Below are positions 44,429-53,825 of a stretch of 64,000 nucleotides of DNA, piece by piece. Position 1 is the stretch's first letter. Every line of letters begins with the position of its first letter. The translations under genes were made by a program, and so were the position numbers. Under the pieces are notes generated by a model. That model did not search any database. It had not been told where the DNA came from and saw only the letters and a list, made by a program, of their open reading frames with translations. Source of the stretch: WQXF01 sp031553615 (GTDB lineage Bacteria; Bacillota; Clostridia; Christensenellales; Aristaeellaceae); the NCBI GenBank assembly GCA_031553615.1, contig JAVBLJ010000013.1, positions 1 through 64,000 on the forward strand, written 5' to 3'.

Positions 44429-44455
44429 CGGCTTGAGCGAGGGCTCGTGATAGTC

Positions 44456-44485
44456 TTGGACGCGACGCCGTTTCTGTGGTAAGAT
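44456..44485 (+). promoter_or_regulatory. Probable promoter of ppk
   Basis: TTGGAC (44456-44461), 18 bases, TAAGAT (44480-44485). The predicted start falls on the adjacent palindrome at 44491-44502. The leader would be about 115 bases. Confidence 0.6.
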
Positions 44486-44490
44486 AGATG

Positions 44491-44502
44491 CACCTATAGG
44501 TG
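44491..44502. promoter_or_regulatory. 12-bp palindrome at the ppk transcription start
   Basis: CACCTATAGGTG is a perfect 12-bp palindrome five bases after the -10 element, an ideal place for a repressor. Half of it recurs in the tandem repeat upstream of the five-repeat protein gene at 40830-40855. Confidence 0.5.
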
Positions 44503-44608
44503 TGAAAAGGATAGCGAGAAAGCAACCAGAACACACCGGATGGGCATAAAAAATCGAAACACTGCTTGATAAGTGGTGGGACGACCGCAGAGCAAGAGGT
44601 GCGAAAGC

Positions 44609-46705
44609 ATGTCGCAACAGCAAAAGATGCAGAAGTATGCGCCGGAACACTACGTTAACCGGGAGCTGAGCTGGTTGGCCTTCAATCAGCGCGTGCTGAT
44701 GGAGGCTGCCAACCCGAACAACCCGGTGTTCGAGCGCATGAAGTTCCTGTCGATCGTTTCCTCCAACCTGGATGAGTTTTTCATGATCCGCGTGGCGGGG
44801 CTGCGCGATATGGGCAACGCGGGGCTCAAGACCCCCGACGAGGTGGGCTATACGCCCAAGCAGCAGCTCAACCGCATCATGCCCCGCGTGCAGCGCATGA
44901 TTCACGATCAGTATGCGGTGCTGCAGGAGCAGGTGCTGCCCGATCTGCGCGCCTGCGGCGTGCACCTGCTCGCCTACACTGATCTGGACGGCGAGCGCGC
45001 CGAATGGGCTGACAGCTACTTTCTGCGCGAGGTGTACCCGGTGCTCACCCCCATGGCGGTGGATGCCAACCGGCCCTTCCCGCATATCCTCAACCGCAGC
45101 CTTAACTTGGGCGTGCTGCTGCTCGCGAAGCAGGGCGATGCGCCCGATTTCGCGAACGTGCAGGTCCCTGCGGGCCTGCCGCGCGTGATCGCGCTCCCCG
45201 GCTATGAATCCGGGGAAGCGCGCTTTTTGTTGCTGGAGGACCTCATTGCCCGGCACATCCATCGGCTGTTCGTGGGGCGGCGCGTGCTTAGCTGCACGCC
45301 CTTCCGCATCACCCGCGCCGCCGATTTCCCCGTGGACGAGGAGGACGCCGTCAGCATCCTTAATGAGGTACAGAAATCCATCAACAAGCGAAAGTGGGGG
45401 GCGGTGATCCGCCTGGAGATTGCCCACGATGCCGAGGAGACGCTGCTGCGCACGCTGCGCCGCGCGCTCAAGGCCACGCGCGACGAGGTGTACCCCATCC
45501 ATGGGCCCATCAATTTGGATTTTTTGATGAAGCAGGTCTATCCTACCGCGGGCTTTGATGCGCAGAAGTACCAAGCCTTCGTGCCGCGCATACCCGCCGA
45601 GTTCGCGGATGCGGAAGGGGATGCGTTCTTCGCGGCCGTCGCGCGGGAAGATATACTGCTCCATCATCCCTACGATAGCTTTGAGCCGGTGGTGCGCTTT
45701 TTACAGGAAGCCGCCCGCGATCCGCGCGTGATGGCCATCAAGCAGACGCTCTACCGCGTCAGCGGGCAATCGCCGGTGGTGCGCGCATTGGCCGAGGCGG
45801 CCGATGCGGGGAAACAGGTGACCGTGATGCTGGAGATCAAGGCGCGGTTTGACGAGGAAAACAACATCCAATGGGGCAAGCGCCTGGAGCGCGCCGGGTG
45901 CCACGTGGTGTACGGCCTGCGCGGGCTCAAGACCCATGCGAAAATCACGCTGGTCGTCCGCCGCGAGGAGGAAGGTATCCGCCGCTACGTGCACCTGGGC
46001 ACCGGCAATTACAACGATATCACCGCCAATATCTACACCGACCTGGGCCTGTTTACCGCCAAGGAGGAGTATGGCGAGGATGCGACCGCTTTCTTCAACA
46101 TGGTCACCGGCTACAGCGAAGCGCCCACCCTCAACAAGCTGATCCACGCGCCGCAGCATCTGCGCGGCGCGCTCATCGACCGCATTCAGCGCGAGGAGCG
46201 CCATGCGTTGGCGGGCAAACCTTCGGGCATTTCTGCCAAGATCAATGCCCTGCACGATCCGGAAATGTCCGAGGCGCTTTGCCGCGCGGCGGCTGCCGGG
46301 GTGCCGGTGCGCCTGCTGGTGCGCGGCATTTGTGGCCTACGCCCCGGTTATCCCAAGCACAGCGAGGGGATTGTGGTGCACTCCATCGTCGGCCGCTTTT
46401 TGGAGCACAGCCGCATCTTCTGCTTCACGAACGGCGGGCAGGACGAGGTGTTCCTCTCCAGCGCCGATTGGATGGGCCGCAACCTCGACCGGCGCGTGGA
46501 GCTCATGTTCCCGGTGGAGGATCCGGTCTGTCGCGCCCGCGTGCTTGACGTGTTCGAGCGTAGCTGGAGCGATACCGAGCAGACCCGCGTGATGGATGCG
46601 AAGGGCCACTACAAGCGTATCAAGCCCTTGGCGGGCGAGCGCTGCCTGAACGTGCAGGAGCAGCTCGTAAGCGAAGCGCGGGCCTCGCATTCTCGGCAAG
46701 AGTGA
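44609..46705 (+). CDS. ppk1: Polyphosphate kinase 1
   Basis: 698 residues, normal for PPK1. N domain (YVNRELSWLAFNQRVL), head domain, then two catalytic C domains. The autophosphorylated His is His443 in KTHAKITLVVR; HLGTGNYND follows at 462, and the second active-site His is His600 in EHSRIF. It reversibly makes polyphosphate from ATP. The start at 44609 follows AAGAGGTG. It has its own promoter with a palindromic site at the start. No exopolyphosphatase gene is adjacent. Confidence 0.97.
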   Translation: MSQQQKMQKYAPEHYVNRELSWLAFNQRVLMEAANPNNPVFERMKFLSIVSSNLDEFFMIRVAGLRDMGNAGLKTPDEVGYTPKQQLNRIMPRVQRMIHDQYAVLQEQVLPDLRACGVHLLAYTDLDGERAEWADSYFLREVYPVLTPMAVDANRPFPHILNRSLNLGVLLLAKQGDAPDFANVQVPAGLPRVIALPGYESGEARFLLLEDLIARHIHRLFVGRRVLSCTPFRITRAADFPVDEEDAVSILNEVQKSINKRKWGAVIRLEIAHDAEETLLRTLRRALKATRDEVYPIHGPINLDFLMKQVYPTAGFDAQKYQAFVPRIPAEFADAEGDAFFAAVAREDILLHHPYDSFEPVVRFLQEAARDPRVMAIKQTLYRVSGQSPVVRALAEAADAGKQVTVMLEIKARFDEENNIQWGKRLERAGCHVVYGLRGLKTHAKITLVVRREEEGIRRYVHLGTGNYNDITANIYTDLGLFTAKEEYGEDATAFFNMVTGYSEAPTLNKLIHAPQHLRGALIDRIQREERHALAGKPSGISAKINALHDPEMSEALCRAAAAGVPVRLLVRGICGLRPGYPKHSEGIVVHSIVGRFLEHSRIFCFTNGGQDEVFLSSADWMGRNLDRRVELMFPVEDPVCRARVLDVFERSWSDTEQTRVMDAKGHYKRIKPLAGERCLNVQEQLVSEARASHSRQE

Positions 46706-46767
46706 GGCAGAGACCGGCCTGCTGAGGACCGGTGCGCGCTCGGCGCACGGGGAAGGTGGAAAACAGG

Positions 46768-48561
46768 ATGGCCGCCACAGGACATAGGCTCGCTTTTTTG
46801 AACAGGCTGACCATGGCGCAAAAGCTGCTGTTGGTCTTTCTGTTTTGCGTGCTGCTGCCGCTGTCGGTGCAAAACGTGTTCTACTATTCCGATGTGGAGG
46901 ACAACATTCAGCGCGAGCTGAACCGGCGGCTCGTCACCTCGCTGGAGGAGCGCGCCGCGACCCTGAACGGCCTGTTCTCTGGGGTTATGTCGATGGCGGT
47001 GCGCTACTCCACCGAGGAGCGGCTCTACGCCATGCTGGAGACCGACTACATCGAGCCCATCTCGTACCTCATCACCTATCAGGATTACTTTAAGAATGCG
47101 CTGCAGCTCGATCCGACCTATCGGCAGATCCGTAGCATCATGGTGTATACCGACAACCTTTCGGTGTTTAACGGCGCCACGGTGCGCAGGCTGCCCGAGC
47201 AGGAGCGCGAGCTGGGGGAGGATTTGCAGGATATCACCTGGACCCCGCTCACCCACTCGACAACGGGGCCCTTCCTGCGCACTGCGGTGCTCAAGCCCTC
47301 GCTGGCCACCACCTACGATCGCTCCATCAGCATCCTGCGCTACCTGACCAATTATCCGCAGTATGGGCGGTACCGCAAGCTGCTGCGCATCGACCTAAAC
47401 GCCGAGGAGCTGGCGCGCGTGCTGGCCAACAGTGAGCTGCTGGAAAACGTGCTGCTCGTCGATGCCGACAACCGCGTGCTCGCCGCTGCGCACGGGTATG
47501 CCGATACCGGCGCGTATCCCATCTACCGCGAGGATGCGCTGGCTCCAGGGCAAATGTTGCTCAGTGAATCCCTAAAGGAAGTACCGCTACTGCGCGTGTT
47601 GGGCGTCTACGACAATCGCATTTTCCAGGAGGCGTTTACGCGCGCGCGGCTCCGCACTACGGCCATCGCCGTGAGCGGTCTGCTTGCCGCGCTGCTCTGC
47701 ATCATCGTCATTACCCGGTCGATCACGCGCCGCCTGCGGCTGATGACCGCGCAGGCCAACGAGATTGCCGGGGGCCGCTTTGTGACCATCGAGGAAGAGC
47801 GGCTGGGAAACGACGAGATCGCCCTGCTTGCGCACAGCAGCAACCGCATGAGCAACGAGCTGCGTGCTGCGGTGGAGCGCGAGTATGAAGCGCGCCTGCG
47901 CCAAAGCAGGCTGGAGCAGGAGCGGGCACTGGCCAAGCTGCAAGCGCTTCAGAGCCAGGTCGATCCGCATTTCATGTTCAATGCGCTGGAGAGCGTGAAG
48001 CTCAAGGCCATGGCCAAGGGCGAGCAGGAAACTGCGCGCATGATTACCTATATGTCGCGGATGTTCCGCCACCTGATCGATTGGGATGAGGACATCATCC
48101 CCTTGGCCGACGACCTGAAATTTTTGAAGGAATACTTGGCTATTCAGCAGTACCGGTTCGGTGATGTGTTCGCATATGTGCTGCAGGTAGATGAGGAAGC
48201 CGAGGGGTGCTACCTGCCCAAAATGATCATACAGCCCCTAGTAGAGAATGCCTGCGTACACGGATTGGAAGCCGTGGCCGATCGCCGCAGCGTAGAGATT
48301 CAGATTGCCCTCCGCGAGGAGCAGCTATTTGTGACCGTTACCGACAACGGCGGAGGCATACCCGAAGCGAGGCTTGGCGCCATGCGCACCATGTTGCGCG
48401 GCGGCGAAAAGCTGAAGGGCGCCACCGGCCTCTACAACGTATACCAGCGCCTGCGGCTCTACTACGGCGAAGATTTTGTGCTGGACGTGAGCAGCCGCGA
48501 GCGAATGGGTACTTGTTTTTACCTCACGATCCCCCTGCGGAAAGAGAGGAGCGCGTTCTGA
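46768..48561 (+). CDS. YesM-type sensor histidine kinase
   Basis: 597 residues. TM1 is at about 20-40, an extracytoplasmic sensor at 40-300 and TM2 at about 302-322, followed by HAMP. The His_kinase domain has its phosphoacceptor His401 in QSQVDPHFMFNALES, then the ATPase (PLVENACVHGLE, DNGGGIPEARL). It pairs with the AraC-type regulator that starts on its stop codon (TGATG). Such pairs usually control carbohydrate uptake, but no transporter is adjacent here. The start follows GAAGGTGG. Confidence 0.94.
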   Translation: MAATGHRLAFLNRLTMAQKLLLVFLFCVLLPLSVQNVFYYSDVEDNIQRELNRRLVTSLEERAATLNGLFSGVMSMAVRYSTEERLYAMLETDYIEPISYLITYQDYFKNALQLDPTYRQIRSIMVYTDNLSVFNGATVRRLPEQERELGEDLQDITWTPLTHSTTGPFLRTAVLKPSLATTYDRSISILRYLTNYPQYGRYRKLLRIDLNAEELARVLANSELLENVLLVDADNRVLAAAHGYADTGAYPIYREDALAPGQMLLSESLKEVPLLRVLGVYDNRIFQEAFTRARLRTTAIAVSGLLAALLCIIVITRSITRRLRLMTAQANEIAGGRFVTIEEERLGNDEIALLAHSSNRMSNELRAAVEREYEARLRQSRLEQERALAKLQALQSQVDPHFMFNALESVKLKAMAKGEQETARMITYMSRMFRHLIDWDEDIIPLADDLKFLKEYLAIQQYRFGDVFAYVLQVDEEAEGCYLPKMIIQPLVENACVHGLEAVADRRSVEIQIALREEQLFVTVTDNGGGIPEARLGAMRTMLRGGEKLKGATGLYNVYQRLRLYYGEDFVLDVSSRERMGTCFYLTIPLRKERSAF

Positions 48562-50057
48562 TGTATCGGGTGCTGATCGTGGACGATGAGAAGAGCATAC
48601 GGGAGTACCTGCCCCGCGTCATTCCGTGGGCGGAGCACGGCTTTTCCATTTGCGGCACGGCGCAAAACGGGCAGGAGGCCTGCGAAAAGCTGGCGGAGCT
48701 GGAGCCTGACCTGATCCTGCTCGACGTGCGCATGCCGGTGATGGATGGCCTTGCGTTCCTGCGCGCGCTGCGCGAATCGAATGCCCGCCGGGTGCATGTC
48801 ATCATGCTCTCCGGGTACAGCGATTTCGCCTACGCCAAGGAGGCCATGCGCTACGGCGTGCACGAATACCTTACCAAGCCCATCGACGAGGAGGAGCTCT
48901 TTCCCGCGCTGGCGGGCGTGCGCGAGCTGCTTGACGCGCAGATGCGCGACCGGGGCCTAATACGCTTGCAGAGTAGCGTGGAGGCATTGCGCGGCGCGCT
49001 GGAGGGGCATCCTCTCGATCCGGCGCGCTTCACGGATTTCACGCTGCTGACCGTGGTCATGCTGCCCTACTCGCACAATGCCGACGAGACCGCGCCCAAC
49101 AACGTCATGCGCCGCTGCGTGGCCGAGCTGCTGGAGGATGAGGGTGTGGGGCTGGTGGGGATACAGGGCTACTCCAATCTTTTTCTGGTGCGCAAGAGCG
49201 TGGTGGCGGGCTACGCGAGCGAGCGCGATTTTGCCTCGGTGATCCTGCACCGGTTCATGGAACTCAAGATCGACAGTGCGCTGTGCTTCGATGGCGAAGC
49301 GCTGCTCGAAGCCGGTTTTTTGGCGGCGTACAAGGCTCACATGCATGCCATGCAGACCGTTCTTTTCTACGATATGCGGCATCACCTCCACTATGGTGAG
49401 GATATAGGCGAGCAGGGCGAGTTTTCGCCGCCGCGTATGGAGACACTAACCGAGGCGTTGCGCAGCAGCGATGCGGCCGCCTATCGCGCCTGGCTGGAGG
49501 CGCTGTGCGAGCACATGACGCGGCAACGGGCGGGACATCAGCACCTACAGCAGGTGACCGATCGCCTCTACTATGCGGTGATCGATGCGCTGCGCGATGG
49601 CAAGGAAGGCGAGGCCTTTTTTGATAAGCCCGTGCTGCACGATGAGCCTTACTTCAACCGCATGCCCGTATGGCAGGCGCGCATGGACGACATGCTGTCG
49701 CAGTGTCAGCGCGACCTGCGCGCGCGGCGTGAGCTTCAGGGCATGGGCATCACCGGCGATGTGGTGGCGTACGTGCGCCAGAACTTCCGCCTGCCGATCA
49801 CGCTTAAGCAGGTGGCGGAAACCTTCTTCGTCAACGCGACCTATCTGGGCCAGGCGTTTCACAAGACCACCGCTATGACATTCAAGCAGTACATCAACGA
49901 TCTGCGCATCAAGGCCGCCAAGCAGCTGCTGGCGGAGACCGATCTGCGCATCTACGAGATCGCGGAGCGGGTGGGCTACCCGGAGAGCAAGTACTTCATC
50001 GTGAAGTTTGAGGAGATTGAAGGGATTACCCCGGCGGAATTTCGGAAACGGTTGTAG
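48561..50057 (+). CDS. YesN-type response regulator with AraC DNA-binding domain
   Basis: 498 residues. The N-terminal receiver has Asp55 (LILLDVRMPVMDG) and the switch segment HEYLTKPIDEEEL. A middle region of about 250 residues has no clear motif. The C-terminal AraC/XylS double helix-turn-helix (about 400-498) has LKQVAETFFVNATYLGQAF and IYEIAERVGYPESKYFIVKF. It starts within the stop codon of the kinase gene. The target genes are unknown. Confidence 0.94.
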   Translation: MYRVLIVDDEKSIREYLPRVIPWAEHGFSICGTAQNGQEACEKLAELEPDLILLDVRMPVMDGLAFLRALRESNARRVHVIMLSGYSDFAYAKEAMRYGVHEYLTKPIDEEELFPALAGVRELLDAQMRDRGLIRLQSSVEALRGALEGHPLDPARFTDFTLLTVVMLPYSHNADETAPNNVMRRCVAELLEDEGVGLVGIQGYSNLFLVRKSVVAGYASERDFASVILHRFMELKIDSALCFDGEALLEAGFLAAYKAHMHAMQTVLFYDMRHHLHYGEDIGEQGEFSPPRMETLTEALRSSDAAAYRAWLEALCEHMTRQRAGHQHLQQVTDRLYYAVIDALRDGKEGEAFFDKPVLHDEPYFNRMPVWQARMDDMLSQCQRDLRARRELQGMGITGDVVAYVRQNFRLPITLKQVAETFFVNATYLGQAFHKTTAMTFKQYINDLRIKAAKQLLAETDLRIYEIAERVGYPESKYFIVKFEEIEGITPAEFRKRL

Positions 50058-50122
50058 AGGGCGGGCGAATCTCAAATTTTGAAAAGCTTTGTCTTTTATG
50101 CTGCTTTTTGCCATTTTACCTG

Positions 50123-50150
50123 TTGCATTGGCGGTGCAATATGTTAAACT
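50123..50150 (+). promoter_or_regulatory. Probable promoter of the FIST-kinase pair
   Basis: TTGCAT (50123-50128), 16 bases, TAAACT (50145-50150), about 80 bp before the FIST gene. A short inverted repeat TTGCA/TGCAA covers the -35 and spacer. Confidence 0.5.
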
Positions 50151-50158
50151 AAGAATAA

Positions 50159-50182
50159 TTTGAGTATCGCATATTTTGAGTA
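50159..50182 (+). promoter_or_regulatory. Direct-repeat operator candidate downstream of the FIST promoter
   Basis: TTTGAGTA occurs at 50159-50166 and again at 50175-50182, 16 bp apart, each followed closely by CGC. The site is just past the predicted transcription start, so bound protein would block the polymerase. Confidence 0.4.
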
Positions 50183-50229
50183 CTTCGCGCTTGTTTAGGC
50201 ATTTGTTCCAAACTGAGAGGATGATTCTA

Positions 50230-51384
50230 ATGATCAGCATGTACACCGCCCGCACGGCCGAAATCGATGAGATTGACGAGGCGATTGCCGAAATCCAGAG
50301 CCAGATCGACCCGGCTATGCTGAAGAAGCATTCGTGCGGATTGATTTTTTGTCATATCGACTTTGTGGAGAGCGGCATGGTAGCTGCGCTCTGCGAGGTT
50401 CTGCCCTTCGATGTGATCGGCATGACCTCTATGGCCAGCCTGGACGAGCGCGGCTACAGCCTGTTCGAGCTAACCCTGACGGTGCTCACCAGCGACGAGG
50501 CCTCCTTTTCGGCGGGCATGACGGGCAGCATCAACCACAACAATTATCAGGCGGAAATCGACGGGCTGTACAGCCGCATGCGCGCTCAGACCCAAAGCGA
50601 TCCCTCCATGATCATCTCCTTTATGCCCTACATCCGCGATGTGGGCGGCTACGAGGTGGTGGCGGCTATGGATGCAGCCTGCCACGGGATTCCGATCTGG
50701 GGTTCCATCACCAACAGTATCGATTTTAATTATGAAACCGTGCAAACCGTTTGCAATGGCGACGCGCTGACCGCAGGCCTGGCCATGATGCTCATCCATG
50801 GCCCGGTGGAGCCGAAGTTCATTGTCTCCTCGCTGCCCGCGCACAACATCGCCAACAACCGCGCCATCATCACCAAGAGCGAGGGCGCGACCCTTTACGA
50901 GATCAACGACCTTCCTGTGCTCGAATACCTGGCCAATATCGGCTTGATCATTACCAAGGAGAATATCACCACCACCCCGCTCATGGTGTACTACGATGGC
51001 GCTACCGAGCCGGTGGCGTTGGGCTTCTACACCCTGTTCGACGATGGATCGGTGCTGACTGGCGGCGAGATGCCCGTCGGCACCTCGTTCTCAGTGGGCA
51101 GCATTGATGCCCAGGGCATATTCGAATCTGCGGAAACGGGCTTGGCGCAGATTCTGGCCTGCCCGGATCGGGGAGCCACCCTGCTGCTGCCGTGCGTGAC
51201 GCGCTACATCATGCTCGCGCCCGATCAGGAGAGCGAGCTGCGCCTGATTCAGGAGACGCTGAGCGCCAGCGGCAAGCCCTTCATGATGGGCTACTCCGGC
51301 GGCGAGATTTGCCCCATGCCGGACGGCGAGGGAAGGCTGAGGAACCGTTTCCACAATTATTCGTTCTGCGCATGCTTGCTGTAA
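50230..51384 (+). CDS. FIST-domain signal-sensing protein
   Basis: 384 residues. The FIST N domain covers about 15-215 (SCGLIFCHIDFVESG, VIGMTSMASLDERGY, IPIWGSITNSIDF). FIST C covers about 240-370 and ends PFMMGYSGGEICPM, the family signature. FIST proteins sense small ligands; some, such as NosP, bind heme and nitric oxide and pass the signal to a co-encoded kinase. Here a hybrid kinase follows after 39 bp, which fits. Residues for heme binding cannot be assigned by eye. The start at 50230 suits the GAGAGG site. Confidence 0.9.
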   Translation: MISMYTARTAEIDEIDEAIAEIQSQIDPAMLKKHSCGLIFCHIDFVESGMVAALCEVLPFDVIGMTSMASLDERGYSLFELTLTVLTSDEASFSAGMTGSINHNNYQAEIDGLYSRMRAQTQSDPSMIISFMPYIRDVGGYEVVAAMDAACHGIPIWGSITNSIDFNYETVQTVCNGDALTAGLAMMLIHGPVEPKFIVSSLPAHNIANNRAIITKSEGATLYEINDLPVLEYLANIGLIITKENITTTPLMVYYDGATEPVALGFYTLFDDGSVLTGGEMPVGTSFSVGSIDAQGIFESAETGLAQILACPDRGATLLLPCVTRYIMLAPDQESELRLIQETLSASGKPFMMGYSGGEICPMPDGEGRLRNRFHNYSFCACLL

Positions 51385-51423
51385 CCCGGTGCGCGGCGAT
51401 CTTTGACGCGAAAGGGGATACGC

Positions 51424-53160
51424 ATGAGGGTAGCAGATTTGAACGACGAAAGCGAAGAGAACAAGCTGCCGTTGGATGCGGCGGCGCTAGAGCGAGAGAA
51501 CCGCAAGCTGCGGCGCGAGATTACGCATCTTAAGAACGCCGTTGTTCAAGAGAAGCTTGCCTCGACAACTCTCCTCAATCAACAGAAGGCAAGTACGTAT
51601 TTGCAGCGGACGCGCGAGCGTTTTTTGACGCTGCTGCTTGCCAACTCGCCGAGTATCATCCTGTTTCTCAATAAGACTGGCCGCGTCGAGTTCTGCACGA
51701 ATTACTTTGTGACCAAGGGTGGATTCCCGGATGATTCCGCCGTCCAGGGCCGTACGCTGTCCGAGGTGCTTGCCGATTTCCTGGAGGAAGAGGTGCTTCA
51801 GGCCTTGCTGGATGCCAGCGATGCCGTCGTACAAACCGGCGCGCCGCTCACGCTCGATGTCGCCTTCCGCTTCCACAGCGATAGCCCCGCCGAGGATTTT
51901 GCGGGCTTGCTGGTGCCCATGACGGACGAGGAGCAGCTCTGCGATGGAATCATGCTGATGTTCCACGACGTAACCGACCTCAAGCAATCGCGCGAGAAGG
52001 CGCTGGAGGCCAACCAGGCTAAGAGCACTTTCCTATCCAACATGAGCCACGAAATCCGCACTCCGATGAACGCCATCATCGGCATGACCTCCATCGGAAA
52101 GGCCGAGAAGGAGGCCGGGCGCAAGGATTATGCGTTCACCAAGATCGAGAGCGCTTCAAAGCATTTGCTGGGCGTTATCAACGATATTTTGGATATCTCC
52201 AAGATCGAATCGGGCAAGATGGAGCTCTCCGACGTGGTGTTCAGCTTCCAGCAGATGCTCGATCGCGTGATGATCGTCATTGCCCCGAAGATGCACGACA
52301 TGAAGCAGCGCTTTGCGGTACAGATCGATCCCCGGCTCCCCGATATGCTTTATGGGGACGATCAACGGCTGGCGCAGGTGATCACCAACATCCTTTCGAA
52401 TGCTTCGAAGTTCACGCCTGCCGAGGGCAGCATCGCGTTCTCTGTAGAGCTTTTGCAGGTGCGGAATGGCCGGTGCGAGCTGAAGATGTGCGTGAAGGAT
52501 TCCGGTATCGGCATGACCGTGCAGGAGCAGAGCAAGCTGTTCACCATTTTCCAGCAGGCGCAGGCTGGAACTTCGCGAAAATACGGTGGCAGCGGCCTGG
52601 GATTGGTGATTTCCAAGCGCATACTGGAGCTGATGGATGGCGATATTTGGGTGGAGTCCGTTCCGGGGGAGGGCTCGAGCTTCTTCTTCACCGCCTGCCT
52701 GGATGTGGCGGACCCAGCGGAGGCGTTGCCGACGGGGGAGGGCTTGGATGATGCGCAAGCCGAGGCCGATTATGATTTTCAGGGCCGTACCATCTTGCTG
52801 GTCGACGATATCGATGTGAACCTGGAGATTTTGCTGGCGCTGCTGGAATCAACGAACGTCGCCATGGATACCGCCCACAGCGGCCGGGAGGCGGTGGATG
52901 CCTTTACCGCGAATCCCGAGCGGTACGATGCGATCTTGATGGATTTGCAGATGCCTGAAACCGATGGCCTGCAAGCCACCCGCATGATCCGCGCCCTGGA
53001 CGTGCCGCGCGCCGCCACCGTGCCCATCATCGCCATGACGGCCAACGTGTTCAAAGAGGATATCGAGAAGTGCATGGAGGCCGGCATGAACGGCCACCTG
53101 GGCAAGCCCATCATCATACAGGACGTGCTCCGGGTGCTTTCGCAGCACATGCGCGGATAA
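51424..53160 (+). CDS. Cytoplasmic hybrid histidine kinase partnered with FIST protein
   Basis: 578 residues with no membrane segment. An N-terminal coiled coil (about 20-60) is followed by a PAS domain (70-185). HisKA has His209 (SNMSHEIRTPMN), followed by the ATPase (GGSGLGLVISKR). The receiver at about 460-578 has Asp507 (ILMDLQMPETDG). No Hpt or output domain is present, so it must pass phosphate to a separate protein. The FIST protein encoded just upstream is the likely input. The ATG follows AAAGGGG. Confidence 0.93.
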   Translation: MRVADLNDESEENKLPLDAAALERENRKLRREITHLKNAVVQEKLASTTLLNQQKASTYLQRTRERFLTLLLANSPSIILFLNKTGRVEFCTNYFVTKGGFPDDSAVQGRTLSEVLADFLEEEVLQALLDASDAVVQTGAPLTLDVAFRFHSDSPAEDFAGLLVPMTDEEQLCDGIMLMFHDVTDLKQSREKALEANQAKSTFLSNMSHEIRTPMNAIIGMTSIGKAEKEAGRKDYAFTKIESASKHLLGVINDILDISKIESGKMELSDVVFSFQQMLDRVMIVIAPKMHDMKQRFAVQIDPRLPDMLYGDDQRLAQVITNILSNASKFTPAEGSIAFSVELLQVRNGRCELKMCVKDSGIGMTVQEQSKLFTIFQQAQAGTSRKYGGSGLGLVISKRILELMDGDIWVESVPGEGSSFFFTACLDVADPAEALPTGEGLDDAQAEADYDFQGRTILLVDDIDVNLEILLALLESTNVAMDTAHSGREAVDAFTANPERYDAILMDLQMPETDGLQATRMIRALDVPRAATVPIIAMTANVFKEDIEKCMEAGMNGHLGKPIIIQDVLRVLSQHMRG

Positions 53161-53180
53161 TGCGGAGGAGCATACGGCAA

Positions 53181-53228
53181 GGGGCTGCCGTGTCTGGCAA
53201 AATGCCGGCACGACAGCCCCTGCTTTTG
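53181..53228 (+). terminator. Rho-independent terminator after the FIST-kinase operon
   Basis: A long stem starting GGGGCTG and ending CAGCCCC, with a GGC/GCC inner stem around AAAAT, followed by TGCTTTTG. It serves the plus-strand kinase and perhaps the convergent gene that ends at 53229. Confidence 0.8.
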
Positions 53229-53672
53229 TTATGGCATCGCGATGGGCACGGGACGGGTCTGCGGCTCCTGCCCGGGGTATACCGCGCGCAGCGTGAAGTC
53301 GCTGTTGGGCGCATCGCGCTGCAGGTTGATGAAATTGTAGTTGCCGGGGTAGGAAGTAACGCCGAGCTGCGTTTGCGGGCCGACGGAGATGTCGGAGCCG
53401 ATCAGCCCGGTGACCGCGTAGCGGCCCCGCCGATCGGTGTGCCCCTGCGCATATCGTCCGTTCACGCTGGTGTTCATGGGGTAGTTGATTGCGGGTCCGC
53501 CGCTTACCCCGGTCACCCGGCCGCTGACCGTAACGTTGGAGAAGCCGGAGCCGCCGGGGTAACCGCCGCTGCGGTCGCGATAGCATCCGCAGGCCTGCAT
53601 GCACAGTTCCGCGTCGCTGGGACGGTTGATCCGCGTCACATCGGGGGTGTAGGGCGTGACATAGCCGTTCAT
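53229..53672 (-). CDS. Hypothetical protein with Cys motif and carboxypeptidase-regulatory-like domain
   Basis: 147 residues. Near the N-terminus is a compact cysteine motif CMQACGC (24, 28, 30), then a Gly-rich linker. A β-sandwich-like region follows, VTVSGRVTG, HTDRRGRYAVTGLIG, resembling carboxypeptidase regulatory or Cna-B-like folds. There is no signal peptide. The ATG follows GGAGGTAATACC and it is monocistronic. It could be a spore-coat or surface structural protein in this spore former, but nothing proves it. Confidence 0.75.
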   Translation of the reverse strand: MNGYVTPYTPDVTRINRPSDAELCMQACGCYRDRSGGYPGGSGFSNVTVSGRVTGVSGGPAINYPMNTSVNGRYAQGHTDRRGRYAVTGLIGSDISVGPQTQLGVTSYPGNYNFINLQRDAPNSDFTLRAVYPGQEPQTRPVPIAMP

Positions 53673-53825
53673 GGTATTACCTCCGATCCAATCGCCCTGA
53701 AGCCGCCGCGAGCCTTTTCGGGGGCTATGCGGCGGGAAGCATGGGGCTCGCTAACAGGATATGCAATGGATCGCCGCGAGGCGTCACAATTGCTCGATCG
53801 GAGTGCCGTTTTTGGGATTGCGCGC

